This document shows, piece by piece, positions 8,377 through 18,800 of a stretch of DNA of 64,000 bases; the stretch's first letter is position 1, and every line of letters begins with the position of its first letter. Source of the stretch: Dryocola sp051307055 (GTDB taxonomy: Bacteria > Pseudomonadota > Gammaproteobacteria > Enterobacterales > Enterobacteriaceae). The position numbers and the translations under genes are program-made. Under the pieces are notes generated by a model that saw only the letters and a list, made by a program, of their open reading frames with translations, did no database searches and was not told where the DNA came from. The DNA lies in contig NZ_CP149994.1 of the NCBI RefSeq assembly GCF_051307055.1, positions 3,410,001-3,474,000 of the forward strand. Direction: 5' to 3'.

Positions 8377-9170
8377 GCCGCCTTCGCCATCATTTTCTTA
8401 AGCACGTGGGAAACCGCCACGAAACCAAAGCTGGCGGTCACCATGGTCGCCGCGCCAAAACCTGAAGCGCAGTCCATACGCTTTGGGCCATCAGCGGTGC
8501 TTTTTGCCGCGCATACGGAGCCGTCCGCCTGCGGATAAACCAGCGCTTCAGTAGAAAACACGCAGTCGACGCCCAGCTTGCCCTTGCTGTTCTTCACCAC
8601 GCCAAAATCGCTTTTCAGCCTTTCCCGCAGCTTCGCCGCCAGCGGATCCTGGATAGTCTTCGCCAGATCCGTCACCTGAATCTGCGTCGGATCGATTTGC
8701 CCGCCCGCGCCGCCGGTGGTGACCAGCGGGATCTTATTGCGCCGGCACCAGGCGATCAGCGCCGCTTTAGGACGCACGCTGTCGATAGCGTCTATGACAT
8801 AGCTGTAGCCCTGGCTAAGCAGCGCGGCGGCGTTATCGGCGGTAATAAAGTCATCCACCACCGTCACCCGGCACTCCGGGTTAATCTCGCGAATGCGGGC
8901 CGCCATCACTTCCGTTTTGGCCTGGCCGACGTTATCGCGCAGCGCATGGATCTGACGGTTGGTGTTGGTAACGCAGACATCGTCCATATCGATAAGCGTA
9001 ATCGCACCGATGCCGGTACGCGCCAGCGCTTCCGCCGCCCAGGAGCCGACGCCGCCAATTCCGATAACGCACACGTGCGCCCCGGCAAACAGTTGCAGAG
9101 CATCACGTCCATAAAGACGAGCGGTGCCGCCAAAACGTTGCAGCCAGGCGTCGGAGAGAACTACAGACAT
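8364..9170 (-). CDS. tcdA: tRNA threonylcarbamoyladenosine dehydratase TcdA (CsdL)
   Basis: 268 aa, as in E. coli. E1/ThiF-like ATP-dependent enzyme that cyclises t6A at position 37 of ANN-decoding tRNAs to ct6A. The nucleotide-binding GIGGVGSWAAEALARTGIG lies at about 36-54, followed by the E1-type IDMDDVCVTNTNRQ, and DAIDSVRPK near 126-134. A hydrophobic C-terminal stretch (ATMVTASFGFVAVSHVL) may associate with the membrane. A strong promoter lies 33 bp upstream of the start. Confidence 0.95.
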   Translation of the reverse strand: MSVVLSDAWLQRFGGTARLYGRDALQLFAGAHVCVIGIGGVGSWAAEALARTGIGAITLIDMDDVCVTNTNRQIHALRDNVGQAKTEVMAARIREINPECRVTVVDDFITADNAAALLSQGYSYVIDAIDSVRPKAALIAWCRRNKIPLVTTGGAGGQIDPTQIQVTDLAKTIQDPLAAKLRERLKSDFGVVKNSKGKLGVDCVFSTEALVYPQADGSVCAAKSTADGPKRMDCASGFGAATMVTASFGFVAVSHVLKKMMAKAARSA

Positions 9171-9202
9171 CGGGATATCCTCGGGGAATAAAAAACGGGC
9201 CG

Positions 9203-9230
9203 ATTATACAGCCCGCTACATTGATGACAA
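9203..9230 (-). promoter_or_regulatory. tcdA sigma-70 promoter
   Basis: On the minus strand: TTGTCA, 16-nt spacer, TATAAT. The -10 box is the loop of a GC-rich hairpin (GGGC/GCCC arms). A similar palindrome with the same TATAAT loop is at 9333-9356, without a convincing -35. Confidence 0.65.
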
Positions 9231-9381
9231 ACCACCGAAAAGCGCGGTTTTCGGAGGTTTGGGGTAAAGCAGAAGAAATAAATTTTTTGCTGCTAATAAT
9301 TTTTAATGCCGGAAATCCTTGTCAGTACACTCTACGGGCTGATTATACAGCCCGTACTCAGAAGGTGGAAAGTTCGCAGCA

Positions 9382-10488
9382 TTAACCGTTAAATACGTTG
9401 CCGCCGGAGCCCGCACCCGGCGCGTTTTTCAGCACCCAAACGCGGCCATAATGGTTATACCAGCCGGCGCGATGGCCCGCTTCCGGCCCGATCCCCTGAT
9501 AAATATCGAAGTGCTGCCCTTTAATCGCCCCGCCCACGTCCAGCGCCACCATGACGCGCAGTTCATATTGCCCGCTGAACTTGCCGTTATTGTTCAGCAG
9601 CGGCACTTCCGCCAGAAGCGTGGTGCCCGCAGGAATAATAGAGCGGTCAGACGCCACCGACGCGCGGCCAATCAATGGAACCGCGCTCGCTCCTTTAACC
9701 GGCGCATAGCTGGCCGGCTTAAAGAAGACGAAGGACGGATTTTGCTCCAGCAGCTCCTGAACTTCAGCCTGGCTGTGGGTTTCTCCCCAGTGGCGAATCG
9801 CCTGCATCGACATATCTTCTCTTTTCACTTCGCCGCGATCGATAAGCACTTTGCCGATGCTGCGATAGGCGTGGCCGTTTTTGCCCGCGTAGCCGAAGAA
9901 GGTTAACGGCCGGCCGTCGCCAAAGTCGATATAGCCGCTGCCCTGCACGTCCATAATGAAGTTATCCATCAGGGAATTGCTGTAGGCAAGAATGTAGCTG
10001 TCGCTCAGCGCGCCGCTGTAAATCTCTGCGCGCGAAGGCAGACGCCCGCGCTTAGGCGGCATACGATAGATTGGGTACTGGAATTCGCCCTGACGGGTAT
10101 AACGCGCCTGCACCACCGGCGTGTAGTAGCCGGTAAACTGCACGTTGCCGTAGTTATCCGCGCCTTCCATCTGCCAGGCGTCCAGGCCGTACTGGCTTAG
10201 CTGGCGTGTATCGCCGCCGGCCCGCAGCCACTGCTGCACAGAGCTGTAGACGTCGCTCTTGCTGTTAAAAAGCCTTGGGGAGGCTGAGCGGATCTGATTA
10301 ACCTGCTCGGAGAAATCTCCGCCGTTAACGGGAGCGCCTACCGCATCAGGCTGGTTAACCAGCGAAAAGGGCTGCGTAAACTTGCCGTCTTTATATTGCT
10401 GACCTTTGTCAGTCGGTTTAGACGAACAGGCCGCCAGCGCGGCTACCATCACACCTGCTACAACGTACTTAATCCAACTTCCCTTCAT
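9382..10488 (-). CDS. mltA: Membrane-bound lytic murein transglycosylase A (MltA)
   Basis: 368 aa outer-membrane lipoprotein that cleaves peptidoglycan glycan strands to 1,6-anhydromuropeptides. Signal peptide MKGSWIKYVVAGVMVAALAA with lipidated C21. The MltA domain contains TGYYTPVVQARYTRQGEFQYP, and the C-terminal 3D domain contains MVALDVGGAIKGQHFDIY with the catalytic aspartate. I use ATG 10488; the preceding GTG at 10491 is less likely. E. coli MltA is 365 aa. mltA is followed downstream of its start by the metZWV tRNAs on the opposite strand, as in E. coli. Confidence 0.95.
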   Translation of the reverse strand: MKGSWIKYVVAGVMVAALAACSSKPTDKGQQYKDGKFTQPFSLVNQPDAVGAPVNGGDFSEQVNQIRSASPRLFNSKSDVYSSVQQWLRAGGDTRQLSQYGLDAWQMEGADNYGNVQFTGYYTPVVQARYTRQGEFQYPIYRMPPKRGRLPSRAEIYSGALSDSYILAYSNSLMDNFIMDVQGSGYIDFGDGRPLTFFGYAGKNGHAYRSIGKVLIDRGEVKREDMSMQAIRHWGETHSQAEVQELLEQNPSFVFFKPASYAPVKGASAVPLIGRASVASDRSIIPAGTTLLAEVPLLNNNGKFSGQYELRVMVALDVGGAIKGQHFDIYQGIGPEAGHRAGWYNHYGRVWVLKNAPGAGSGGNVFNG

Positions 10489-10654
10489 CACTGCCTCGCC
10501 TGGTTTTTGCCGCTATACCCCACGCGAAGATAGCAAACACGTCGGGATAATTAAATGCGTTGCAAACGCGCCGCAACAGACGCGTACACAAATAAATCTA
10601 AAAGCCGTTATTTTCAACAGCCTGGGGCAAATTAAGGATTTTTAAAAAAAAGGG

Positions 10655-10682
10655 TTGCATCAAAAAGCGAGCAGAGTATAGT
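10655..10682 (+). promoter_or_regulatory. Promoter of the initiator tRNA operon
   Basis: TTGCAT, 16-nt spacer, TATAGT, then a GC-rich discriminator (GCGC) typical of stable-RNA promoters, 13 nt before the first tRNA. Confidence 0.75.
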
Positions 10683-10695
10683 GCGCATCCACGGA

Positions 10696-10772
<77 letters not shown>

Positions 10773-10832
10773 ATTAAGCCGCTGATTACAGCGCCATGAT
10801 GCAAATCATGTGGGATACAAGCAGTATACGGA

Positions 10833-10909
<77 letters not shown>

Positions 10910-10969
10910 ACTAAGCCGCTGGTCACAGCGCCATGATGCAAATCATGTGGGATACAAGCAGCATACGGA

Positions 10970-11046
<77 letters not shown>

Positions 11047-11053
11047 ACTTTTA

Positions 11054-11076
11054 AACACCTTAACGGGTGTTTTTTT
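11054..11076 (+). terminator. Terminator of the metZWV operon
   Basis: AACACC/GGTGTT stem with a short loop followed by a T-run, 7 nt after the last CCA. Confidence 0.88.
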
Positions 11077-11121
11077 GTATCTGCACTCCGCTACTCTTCG
11101 CCAGCACGCAAAAAGGGCGCG

Positions 11122-12372
11122 TTATCCGCGCCGCGCAAGCGTTGCTCCATCGGCAAAATACGCCTTAATCCCGGCCAGAATCGACTCCGCCACTTCCTGC
11201 TGGAATGAGGCCGTGCGCAGCTTGCGCTCTTCCTTAGCGTTGCTTAAAAATGCCGTCTCCACGAGGATAGAAGGAATATCCGGCGCTTTGAGCACCGCAA
11301 AACCAGCCTGATCGACGCTGTTTTTATGCAGCCTGTTAACCCGCCCGAGCCTTGTAAGCACTTCATTGCCGAATTTCAGGCTGTCGTTGATGGTCAGCGA
11401 CTGCACCATATCAAACATGGTGTGATCGACATAGCGATCGCCGCTCCTGCTTATCCCGCCGATTAAGTCCGCGGCGTTCTGCGTTTGCGCCAGATACTTC
11501 GCCGCCGTACTGGTAGCGCCCTTGGTGGAGAGCGCAAAGACCGAAGAGCCGTGCGCCGCGCCGGAGGTAAACGCATCCGCGTGAATCGAAATAAAGAGAT
11601 CCGCACGCTGTTTCTGGGCTTTTGCCACGCGAACTTTCAACGGGATAAACACGTCCTCGTTGCGCGTCATATAGGCCTTCATATTCGCTTCTTTATCGAT
11701 AAGCGCTTTCAGACGCCGCGCGATTTTCAGTACGATATCCTTCTCGCGGGTTTTATGCGTCCCGATGGCCCCCGGATCCTCACCGCCGTGACCAGGATCG
11801 AGCATAATGACGATCGGCCTGTCGCGCCCGGCCTTGCCCGGTTTCGGCCCCTGCTCTGCCGGCATTTTTTTATCCAGTTCGCCGTTGTTGTAATCTTCTA
11901 ACAGCGCAAGCAGCGGATCCTGCTCGTTATTCATATTTGCCGGATAAAGATCCATCACCAGACGTTCTTTAAATTCGGCAACCGGAGCCAGAGCGAACAG
12001 ATGCGGCGTAACGTTTTGTTTCAGTTCAAAAACCATACGCACGGTTTTAGGATCGAACTGCCCCACGCGCGCCGATTTAATAAAAGGATCGTCCGCGCGG
12101 ATCTGGGTGCCGACGCCTTTAAGCACCGAGTTCAGATTGACCCCTTCGATGTCCACCACAACGCGCTCCGGGTTGCTCAAAGCGAACTGCTTATATTTAA
12201 GCAGCTGACTGGACTCCAGCGTTACACGGGTATAAGACGAGGCCGGCCAGACGCGTACGGCAACCACCTGGCTTACTGCCGCAAGTCCAACCTGGCTTAC
12301 GCTTAACAACCACATGGCACCCGCGCCCTGAAGCAGACGGCGGCGGCTAATTAAAGAACTGGAATCTGACAT
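11122..12372 (-). CDS. amiC: N-acetylmuramoyl-L-alanine amidase AmiC
   Basis: 416 aa periplasmic zinc amidase that splits septal peptidoglycan during daughter-cell separation; activated by NlpD in E. coli. A Tat signal peptide is visible: SRRRLLQG at residues 9-16. An AMIN septal-targeting domain follows (about 33-150), then the Amidase_3 domain with zinc-binding DPGHGGEDPGA, SIHADAF and the catalytic glutamate in ILVETAFLSN. The ATG at 12372 gives the Tat start; an in-frame ATG at 12390 adds 6 residues. Length matches E. coli (417). Confidence 0.95.
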   Translation of the reverse strand: MSDSSSLISRRRLLQGAGAMWLLSVSQVGLAAVSQVVAVRVWPASSYTRVTLESSQLLKYKQFALSNPERVVVDIEGVNLNSVLKGVGTQIRADDPFIKSARVGQFDPKTVRMVFELKQNVTPHLFALAPVAEFKERLVMDLYPANMNNEQDPLLALLEDYNNGELDKKMPAEQGPKPGKAGRDRPIVIMLDPGHGGEDPGAIGTHKTREKDIVLKIARRLKALIDKEANMKAYMTRNEDVFIPLKVRVAKAQKQRADLFISIHADAFTSGAAHGSSVFALSTKGATSTAAKYLAQTQNAADLIGGISRSGDRYVDHTMFDMVQSLTINDSLKFGNEVLTRLGRVNRLHKNSVDQAGFAVLKAPDIPSILVETAFLSNAKEERKLRTASFQQEVAESILAGIKAYFADGATLARRG

Positions 12373-12555
12373 GGCTCTCCTGAGAGTCATTTTTTGCAGC
12401 CTGAATACGGAAACTCTGATTTTTTAGCCGAAAACTTTAACGAATCACACCCTTACTGTCATCCTTAAAAGGGTAAACATTCTCAAAGCTGATTAAGCAA
12501 CGCGCCGACGGTAAATCGCCCGGGGGCAAAATTGCTGCTTGCGCCCGGGACGATA

Positions 12556-12594
12556 AAAGAATAAAAATACACAAATTACGAATAATCATGCAAT
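12556..12594. promoter_or_regulatory. Tandem ARG boxes (ArgR operator) of argA
   Basis: Two 18-bp boxes, 12556-12573 and 12577-12594, each with a GAAT-N4-AT(A/G)CA core, separated by 3 bp. That is the geometry expected for an ArgR hexamer. The site ends 10 bp before the argA start, so it covers the promoter/leader and predicts arginine repression. Confidence 0.8.
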
Positions 12595-12604
12595 GAGGTT
12601 TGCC

Positions 12605-13936
12605 GTGGTGAAGGAACGCAGAACCGAACTGGTACAGGGATTCCGCCATTCTGTTCCCTATATCAATGCCCACCGGGGGAAAACGTTTGTCATTATGCTC
12701 GGCGGCGAAGCCATTGAGCATGAGAACTTCTCCAGTATCGTTAACGATATTGGCCTGCTGCACAGCCTGGGTATCCGTCTGGTGGTGGTGTATGGCGCTC
12801 GTCCACAGATTGATGCCAATCTGGCCTCGCACAATCATGAGCCGGTGTATCACAAATATACCCGCGTAACCGACGCTAAAACGCTGGAGCTGGTGAAACA
12901 GGCGGCGGGTTTGCTGCAGCTGGATATCACCGCGCGTCTTTCCATGAGCCTCGGCAATACGCCTTTGCAGGGCGCGCATATTAATGTGGTGAGCGGCAAC
13001 TTTATCATCGCCCAACCGCTCGGCGTGGATGATGGAATAGACTACTGCCACAGCGGCCGTATTCGCCGTATCGACGAAGAGGCGATCCATCGTCAGCTCG
13101 ATAACGGCGCCATCGTGCTGCTGGGGCCGGTAGCGGTTTCGGTAACGGGTGAAAGCTTTAATCTCACCTCCGAAGAGGTCGCCACCCAGCTGGCGGTAAA
13201 GCTCAGGGCCGAGAAAATGATCGGGTTCTGCTCGTCTCAGGGCGTTAACGACGATAACGGCAATATTATCTCTGAGCTGTTTCCCAACGATGCCCAGCGC
13301 CGCATTGAAGAGCTGGAAAGCGCCGGGGATTATCATTCCGGCACGGTGCGCTTCCTGCGCGGCGCGGTGAAAGCCTGCCGCAGCGGCGTGCGTCGCAGCC
13401 ACCTGATTAGCTATCAGGAAGATGGCGCATTGCTGCAGGAACTCTTCTCCCGCGACGGTATCGGTACGCAAATCGTCATGGAAAGCGCCGAACAAATTCG
13501 CCGGGCGACCATCAACGATATCGGCGGCATTCTGGAGCTGATCCGTCCGCTGGAGCAGCAGGGCATCCTGGTGCGCCGCTCACGCGAGCAGCTGGAAATG
13601 GAGATCGATAAATTTACGATTATCCAGCGCGATAACCTGACCATCGCCTGCGCCGCGCTCTATCCTTTCCAGGAGGAAGGGATCGGCGAAATGGCGTGCG
13701 TGGCGGTGCATCCGGATTACCGAAGCTCGTCGCGAGGCGAAGTGTTATTGCAACGCATAGCCGCGCAGGCGCGGCAAATGGGGCTCAGCAAGCTGTTCGT
13801 GCTGACGACGCGCAGTATTCACTGGTTTCAGGAGCGTGGCTTCACGCCGGTGGATGTGGACCTGCTGCCGGAAAGCAAAAAAGAGATGTACAACTACCAG
13901 CGTCGTTCGAAGATCCTGATGGCGGATTTAGCCTGA
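12605..13936 (+). CDS. argA: Amino-acid N-acetyltransferase ArgA (N-acetylglutamate synthase)
   Basis: 443 aa from a GTG start that reproduces the E. coli N terminus (MVKER) and length. First enzyme of arginine biosynthesis: acetyl-CoA plus glutamate gives N-acetylglutamate; feedback-inhibited by arginine. It has an amino-acid-kinase-like domain (about 25-280; GGEAIEHENF, VVYGARPQID) and a C-terminal GNAT acetyltransferase domain (about 295-440; CVAVHPDYRSSSRGEVLL as the acetyl-CoA loop). An AGG sits about 8 nt before the GTG. Divergent from amiC, convergent with recD. Confidence 0.96.
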   Translation: MVKERRTELVQGFRHSVPYINAHRGKTFVIMLGGEAIEHENFSSIVNDIGLLHSLGIRLVVVYGARPQIDANLASHNHEPVYHKYTRVTDAKTLELVKQAAGLLQLDITARLSMSLGNTPLQGAHINVVSGNFIIAQPLGVDDGIDYCHSGRIRRIDEEAIHRQLDNGAIVLLGPVAVSVTGESFNLTSEEVATQLAVKLRAEKMIGFCSSQGVNDDNGNIISELFPNDAQRRIEELESAGDYHSGTVRFLRGAVKACRSGVRRSHLISYQEDGALLQELFSRDGIGTQIVMESAEQIRRATINDIGGILELIRPLEQQGILVRRSREQLEMEIDKFTIIQRDNLTIACAALYPFQEEGIGEMACVAVHPDYRSSSRGEVLLQRIAAQARQMGLSKLFVLTTRSIHWFQERGFTPVDVDLLPESKKEMYNYQRRSKILMADLA

Positions 13937-13941
13937 GTTAT

Positions 13942-13966
13942 GGCGGGTGGCGCGAGCTCACCCGCC
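13942..13966. terminator. REP-like hairpin between convergent argA and recD
   Basis: GGCGGGTG and CACCCGCC form a perfect 8-bp stem around a 9-base loop, 5 bp after the argA stop. Its GGCGGGTGGCGC core matches the REP units elsewhere in the window. There is no T-run. Confidence 0.5.
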
Positions 13967-13972
13967 TGAAAA

Positions 13973-15808
13973 CTAGTTAAACACGTCAATCAGGCCGCTG
14001 CGCCTTTCCGTACGCGTCAGGATCGCTTTCTCAAGCACCCGGTCATCGGCATACAAAGATAGCCGCCTGCGCGCACGCGTAACGGCGGTATAAACCAGCT
14101 CGCGCGTTACGACCGGCGTAAACTGATTCGGCAGCACCAGCGCCGCATGATCGAATTCAGAACCCTGAGACTTGTGCACTGTCATAGCAAACGCGGTCTC
14201 ATGTTCCGGCAGGCGGCTTGGCTGCACGGATTTCACCGAGCCGTCCGGCAGTGAGAACCAGACGCGAAGCCCTTCCCCTCTTTCCAGCGCAATACCGATA
14301 TCGCCGTTGAACAGCCCCAGCGCGCTGTCGTTGCGGGCGATCATAATCGGGCGGCCGCTGTACCAGCGCGATGCGGCAGGCAGCGGCCGGGTAATCTGAT
14401 GCTTATTAAGCAGCGCCTGCTCTATTCGCTCATTGAGTCCGCTAACGCCGAATGGCCCTTCCCGCAGCGCGCACAGGAGCTGATAGCGCCCAAACGCCTC
14501 CAGAATCTGCTCGGGCTCAGCCTGAGCGCGTATTAATTCAAAACAGGAACGGTAGCCTTCCAGCGCATCCGCAATCATTGCCGCATAGTCATCGCTCTCA
14601 CGCAGCGGCTGTTTCTTTATATCAGTAAAGCCCTGGCTGAACGTTGCCTGAGCTTTACGCGCATCGCTGGCGTTCACGGCGTAGGCGAGCTGGCCGATGC
14701 CGGACTGGCTGTCGAAGCGATAGCTTTTTTGCAGCAAACATAAACCGTCGCGTAGCGCGCAGGCATGTTCACCCTCTCCGGCAGGGATTAAATAATCGGT
14801 AATGCGGCTTAGCTCCTGCGCGCGCGCGGAAGAGTAGCCAAACGTGACGTAATGACAGATATCTCCCAGCACGGCTCCGGCTTCAACGGATGCCAGCTGG
14901 TCACGATCGCCGAGGAAAATCACGCGCGCGTGATCCGGCAGCGCATCGATCACTTTTGCCATCATCGGCAAATCCACCATCGAAGCTTCATCCACCACCA
15001 GCACGTCCAGGTGGAGCCGGTTGCCGGCATGATAGCGCAGACGCTGGCTGTTCGGCTGCACGCCCAGCAGACGGTGCAGGGTGCAGGCGTCATCCGGCAA
15101 CGCTTCTTTTTGTTTGTCGCTAAGCGGTAAACGACGCAGCGCCGAACCGAGCGATTCCGTTAACCGGGCCGCCGCTTTCCCGGTGGGTGCAGCAAGCTGA
15201 ATACGCAGCGGGCTTGCGCCGGAAAGCTCAACCAGGGCGGCAAGAAGTTTGGCGACCGTGGTCGTTTTCCCGGTGCCGGGCCCGCCGGAAATCACCGAGA
15301 TTCTTCTTGTCAGCGCGACCGCGGCCGCGACTTTCTGCCAGTCGATATCATTTGTGGGGGCAAAAAGCTGATTCAGCACAACGGCAAGCCGCTGTTCGTC
15401 CAGAGGCATCGGGCGGTTTTGCGCGCCAAAAAACTGCGCTACGGCACGCTCATTTTGCCACATGCGGTTAAGGTATACGCGCTCGCCAATCAGCTTCAGC
15501 GGCGTGGGATCCTCATTTTCGCTTACCGCCTCCGAGTCGAGTAGCGCACTTTTCCAGTCATTCACCTCGCCCGCCGCGGCAAAAAGCTGTTCTGCCAGAT
15601 CCGGCTGCCGCCCCCCAAACCAGTGTTCGGGCGTCAGCCGGGCAAGCGGCAGGCAAACGTGCCCTTCGCCCGCATCATGGCTCAGCAGAGCGGCGGCAAG
15701 CATCACAGCCGGCTGTTCATTGCTGGCGACCATCATGGCAAACTGAACGTCCAGCGCACGAAGCAACTTCTGCTCGACCGCCTGCTGTAACCACTGCAAC
15801 ATCGTCAT
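13973..15808 (-). CDS. recD: Exodeoxyribonuclease V subunit alpha RecD
   Basis: 611 aa (608 in E. coli). 5'-3' helicase subunit of RecBCD, which processes double-strand ends and switches behaviour at Chi. Walker A GGPGTGKT at 175-182, the SF1 motif VVDEASM near 280, GDRDQLASVEAG after it, and the C-terminal MTVHKSQGSEFDH and VYTAVTRARRRL are present. The start overlaps the recB stop by 4 bp (ATGA), coupling the two. Confidence 0.96.
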   Translation of the reverse strand: MTMLQWLQQAVEQKLLRALDVQFAMMVASNEQPAVMLAAALLSHDAGEGHVCLPLARLTPEHWFGGRQPDLAEQLFAAAGEVNDWKSALLDSEAVSENEDPTPLKLIGERVYLNRMWQNERAVAQFFGAQNRPMPLDEQRLAVVLNQLFAPTNDIDWQKVAAAVALTRRISVISGGPGTGKTTTVAKLLAALVELSGASPLRIQLAAPTGKAAARLTESLGSALRRLPLSDKQKEALPDDACTLHRLLGVQPNSQRLRYHAGNRLHLDVLVVDEASMVDLPMMAKVIDALPDHARVIFLGDRDQLASVEAGAVLGDICHYVTFGYSSARAQELSRITDYLIPAGEGEHACALRDGLCLLQKSYRFDSQSGIGQLAYAVNASDARKAQATFSQGFTDIKKQPLRESDDYAAMIADALEGYRSCFELIRAQAEPEQILEAFGRYQLLCALREGPFGVSGLNERIEQALLNKHQITRPLPAASRWYSGRPIMIARNDSALGLFNGDIGIALERGEGLRVWFSLPDGSVKSVQPSRLPEHETAFAMTVHKSQGSEFDHAALVLPNQFTPVVTRELVYTAVTRARRRLSLYADDRVLEKAILTRTERRSGLIDVFN

Positions 15809-18800
15809 GGCATCACCTCTTCTTGAGCGCCGGCAAACAGGGCATCCATTTTTGTCATCAGTTCGGCATCAGGACGAGTAGAGAAAATGCCCCGCGACGA
15901 CCCCTTGCCCTCCACTCCACGCAGGAAGAGATAAATCACTCCGCCGAAATGGGTATGGTAATCATAATCGCGGATACGATGGCGCAGATAGCGGTGCAGC
16001 GCCAGCGTGTATAACTGGTATTGCAGATCGTAACGATGGGACTGCATGGCGCCTTCCATCGCCTCCCGGGTGTAGGAGCTGCTGTCCTCGCCTAACCAGT
16101 TTGATTTGTAATCCAGCAGGTAATAGCGCCCCTGCCAGCGGAACACCAGATCGATAAAGCCCTTGAGCATGCCCCGCACCTGCCGGAAATCCAGCGGCGG
16201 GCAACCCGCCGACAGCGGATCGTATTCGCGAATGAGTTTATCCAGCTCCTCGGCCCGCAGGTCGGTGTTGATAGGCAGGTAAAACTCCAGCTCCACCTGT
16301 TTCTCCGTCGGTGCCAGTTGATTAAGCGAGACACCTGTTTCATTCAAAGGCGCCTGCAAAATTTCGCGTAGCCAGCCGCTAAGAACAGGCTGCCAGTGCT
16401 CGCCAAATCCCTGCTGGGTCAACATCCCGGCCAGCCATGCCTCATCAAGCGGCTGGGTAAAATCGATGCCCTCAAACAGGCTGTGCAGAAAAGTACCGGG
16501 AGCGGCGCCACGCGGAAAGGAGTGTGGAGTAAGTGATGACTCACTTTGCTCCTGCGCAGCGCTCGCGCCCTCCACGTCAAGACGCGGCAATAAATCCTGC
16601 GCCAGATGATAGCCGCGCTGCTGCAGCCCGGAATAGCTGGTGACCCGCCAGTTATCGGCGATGCGCCGCTGCAGCTCGCGCGCGCTCAGCTCCGGCCGGG
16701 CGGCCACGACGGGCTGCCAGGGTTGCGGATCCTTTTGCCTCAGCGGCTCCACGCTAATCGCCTCACAGGCCAGGGCTTCAAGGCAGGCCTGCAGCCCCGC
16801 AGCATCCATAGCTTCCCCCTTTTGCAGCAGGTGGCCCAGCGCGCTGAGGTGCAGATCGCTGGCGCCTTTTTTGGCGCGGCCGCCGCGAAAAAGAGGAGCC
16901 ACGCCAAGGCTGCAATGCCAGACAGAACGGGTCAACGCCACGTACAGTAGCCGCAAATCTTCCGCCAGCCGCTCCTCTTCCGCGAGGCTCAGGCTTTCCT
17001 CGTTATCGCTTAAATCCAGCAGCGAGGCGAACGTGGTGCGATCGTGATACAGGCCGCTGCTCTGCGTGCGGAAGTTGGCGATAAACGGCAGCCAGACCAG
17101 CGGATACTCCAGCCCTTTGGATTTGTGAATAGTGACAACCTGCACCAGGTGCTTATCGCTTTCAAGGCGCAGCTGCTGGCTGGAAGCATTGCTGTCGGGC
17201 TCCGCGATTTGCTGCGCAAGCCAGCGAACTAACGCAAACTCGCTGTCCGCCTGCGATGCGGCCTCCTGTAACAGTTCGCTGATGTGCAAAATATCCGTCA
17301 GACGCCGTTCGCCGCCGGGCGTTGCCAGCAGGTTTTCCGCCACCTGGCGCGCCGCCAGCAAAGTACGCAGCATCGGCATCACGCCCCGACGGAACCAGAT
17401 TTGCCGGTAGCCGGTAAACTCTTCCACCAGCCGATCCCACGCCTCTTCGTCTTCGTTCAGCGCTTCTATACGCCGCGCATCCAGCCCTAAGGCGCTGGTC
17501 GCCATCGCGCTGCGCAGCGTAGACTCTATTTCAGGCGCCAGCACCGCCTGCAAAATCCACAGCAGCTCGCGGGCCTCCGGCGTGGCGAATACGGAGTCGC
17601 GATTTGAAAGATAAACCGAAGGGATATTCAGCGCGCCCAGCGCTTCGCGGACTATCGTCGCCTCATTTCTGCTGCGCACCAGAACCGTGATGTCGGATGC
17701 CTGTACCGGACGGGAGTTAGCCCCTTCCCACAGCAGCGCGTCGCCGCGAAGCCCGGCGGCCAGCCAGTCACGAATCTGCTGCGCGCACTGTATCGCCATG
17801 GTTTGTTGGTAATCACTCACACCGCAGCCGTCGCCCGGCTGCAGCCATAGCGACATCGCGGCCAGCGTCTCACCGCGAAGCGTAAAGCGCAGCCCGCTAT
17901 TTTTAGGCGCGGGCTTTACCGCAAGGAAAGGTATCTGGCGGAATAAAAAGGGATTTTCAACCTGGCTAAATAACGTGTTAACGCTTGCTATCATCGCAGG
18001 AGACGAGCGCCAGTTTGTGTCCAGCGTATAGCGATCGCTCACCTCGTGGCGCGCTTTAATGTAGGTGAAAATATCCGCGCCGCGGAAGGCGTAAATCGCC
18101 TGCTTGGGATCGCCAATCAACAGCAACGCGGTTTGCGGCTGCTTAAGGTAAAGCCTGCGGAAAATACGATACTGCTGGGGATCGGTATCCTGGAACTCAT
18201 CGATCATCGCCGCCGGGAAACGGGCCCGAATCGCCTCGGCCAGGGCGTCACCGCCCGGTTGATGCAGGGCTTCATCAAGGCGGCTAAGCATATCGTCAAA
18301 GCCCAGCTCGCCGCGGCGATGTTTTTCCTGCTGCACGATATAGCGAATCTCTGCCATCGCACGAGCGATAACCAGGTCGCGAAGCGTGAGGGGCTCCGCC
18401 AGCAGCGCCGCAATTTCGCTAAAAACTGGGTGGCGCGGCGGCTCGCCTTTTTTGGTTTTCTCATCAAGCGTCGCCTGCGAAAAGCGGCTTAACGCATCCG
18501 GCAGCTGATAGCTGGTTGTTGCCGTCTGCGCCCACTCGCCGACGATATTAAGCCAGTTGGGCAGGTTCTTGCTGCTGTAGCTGCGCCTGTCGACGCCAGA
18601 CTGCTCGATAAGGGCCGCAATCTCTTCTGCCGCAGCCTGCCAGTGCGCCTTCACGCCATCAATAGCGGCGACAATCTTGTCGTGGCGCGCTATTAAGGTT
18701 TCATTATCTGCCGGAGGCTTTTTCAGCGCGGGCTGTTCGCCCTGCAGCCAGCTGTTGATATCCCGCAACAAATCCTCGGGGCCGGTCCACTGTTCGCTCA

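Noticed and set aside
12437..13495. 352-codon minus-strand open frame opposite argA
   Set aside because: Shadow frame on a high-GC gene with clear ArgA motifs on the plus strand.
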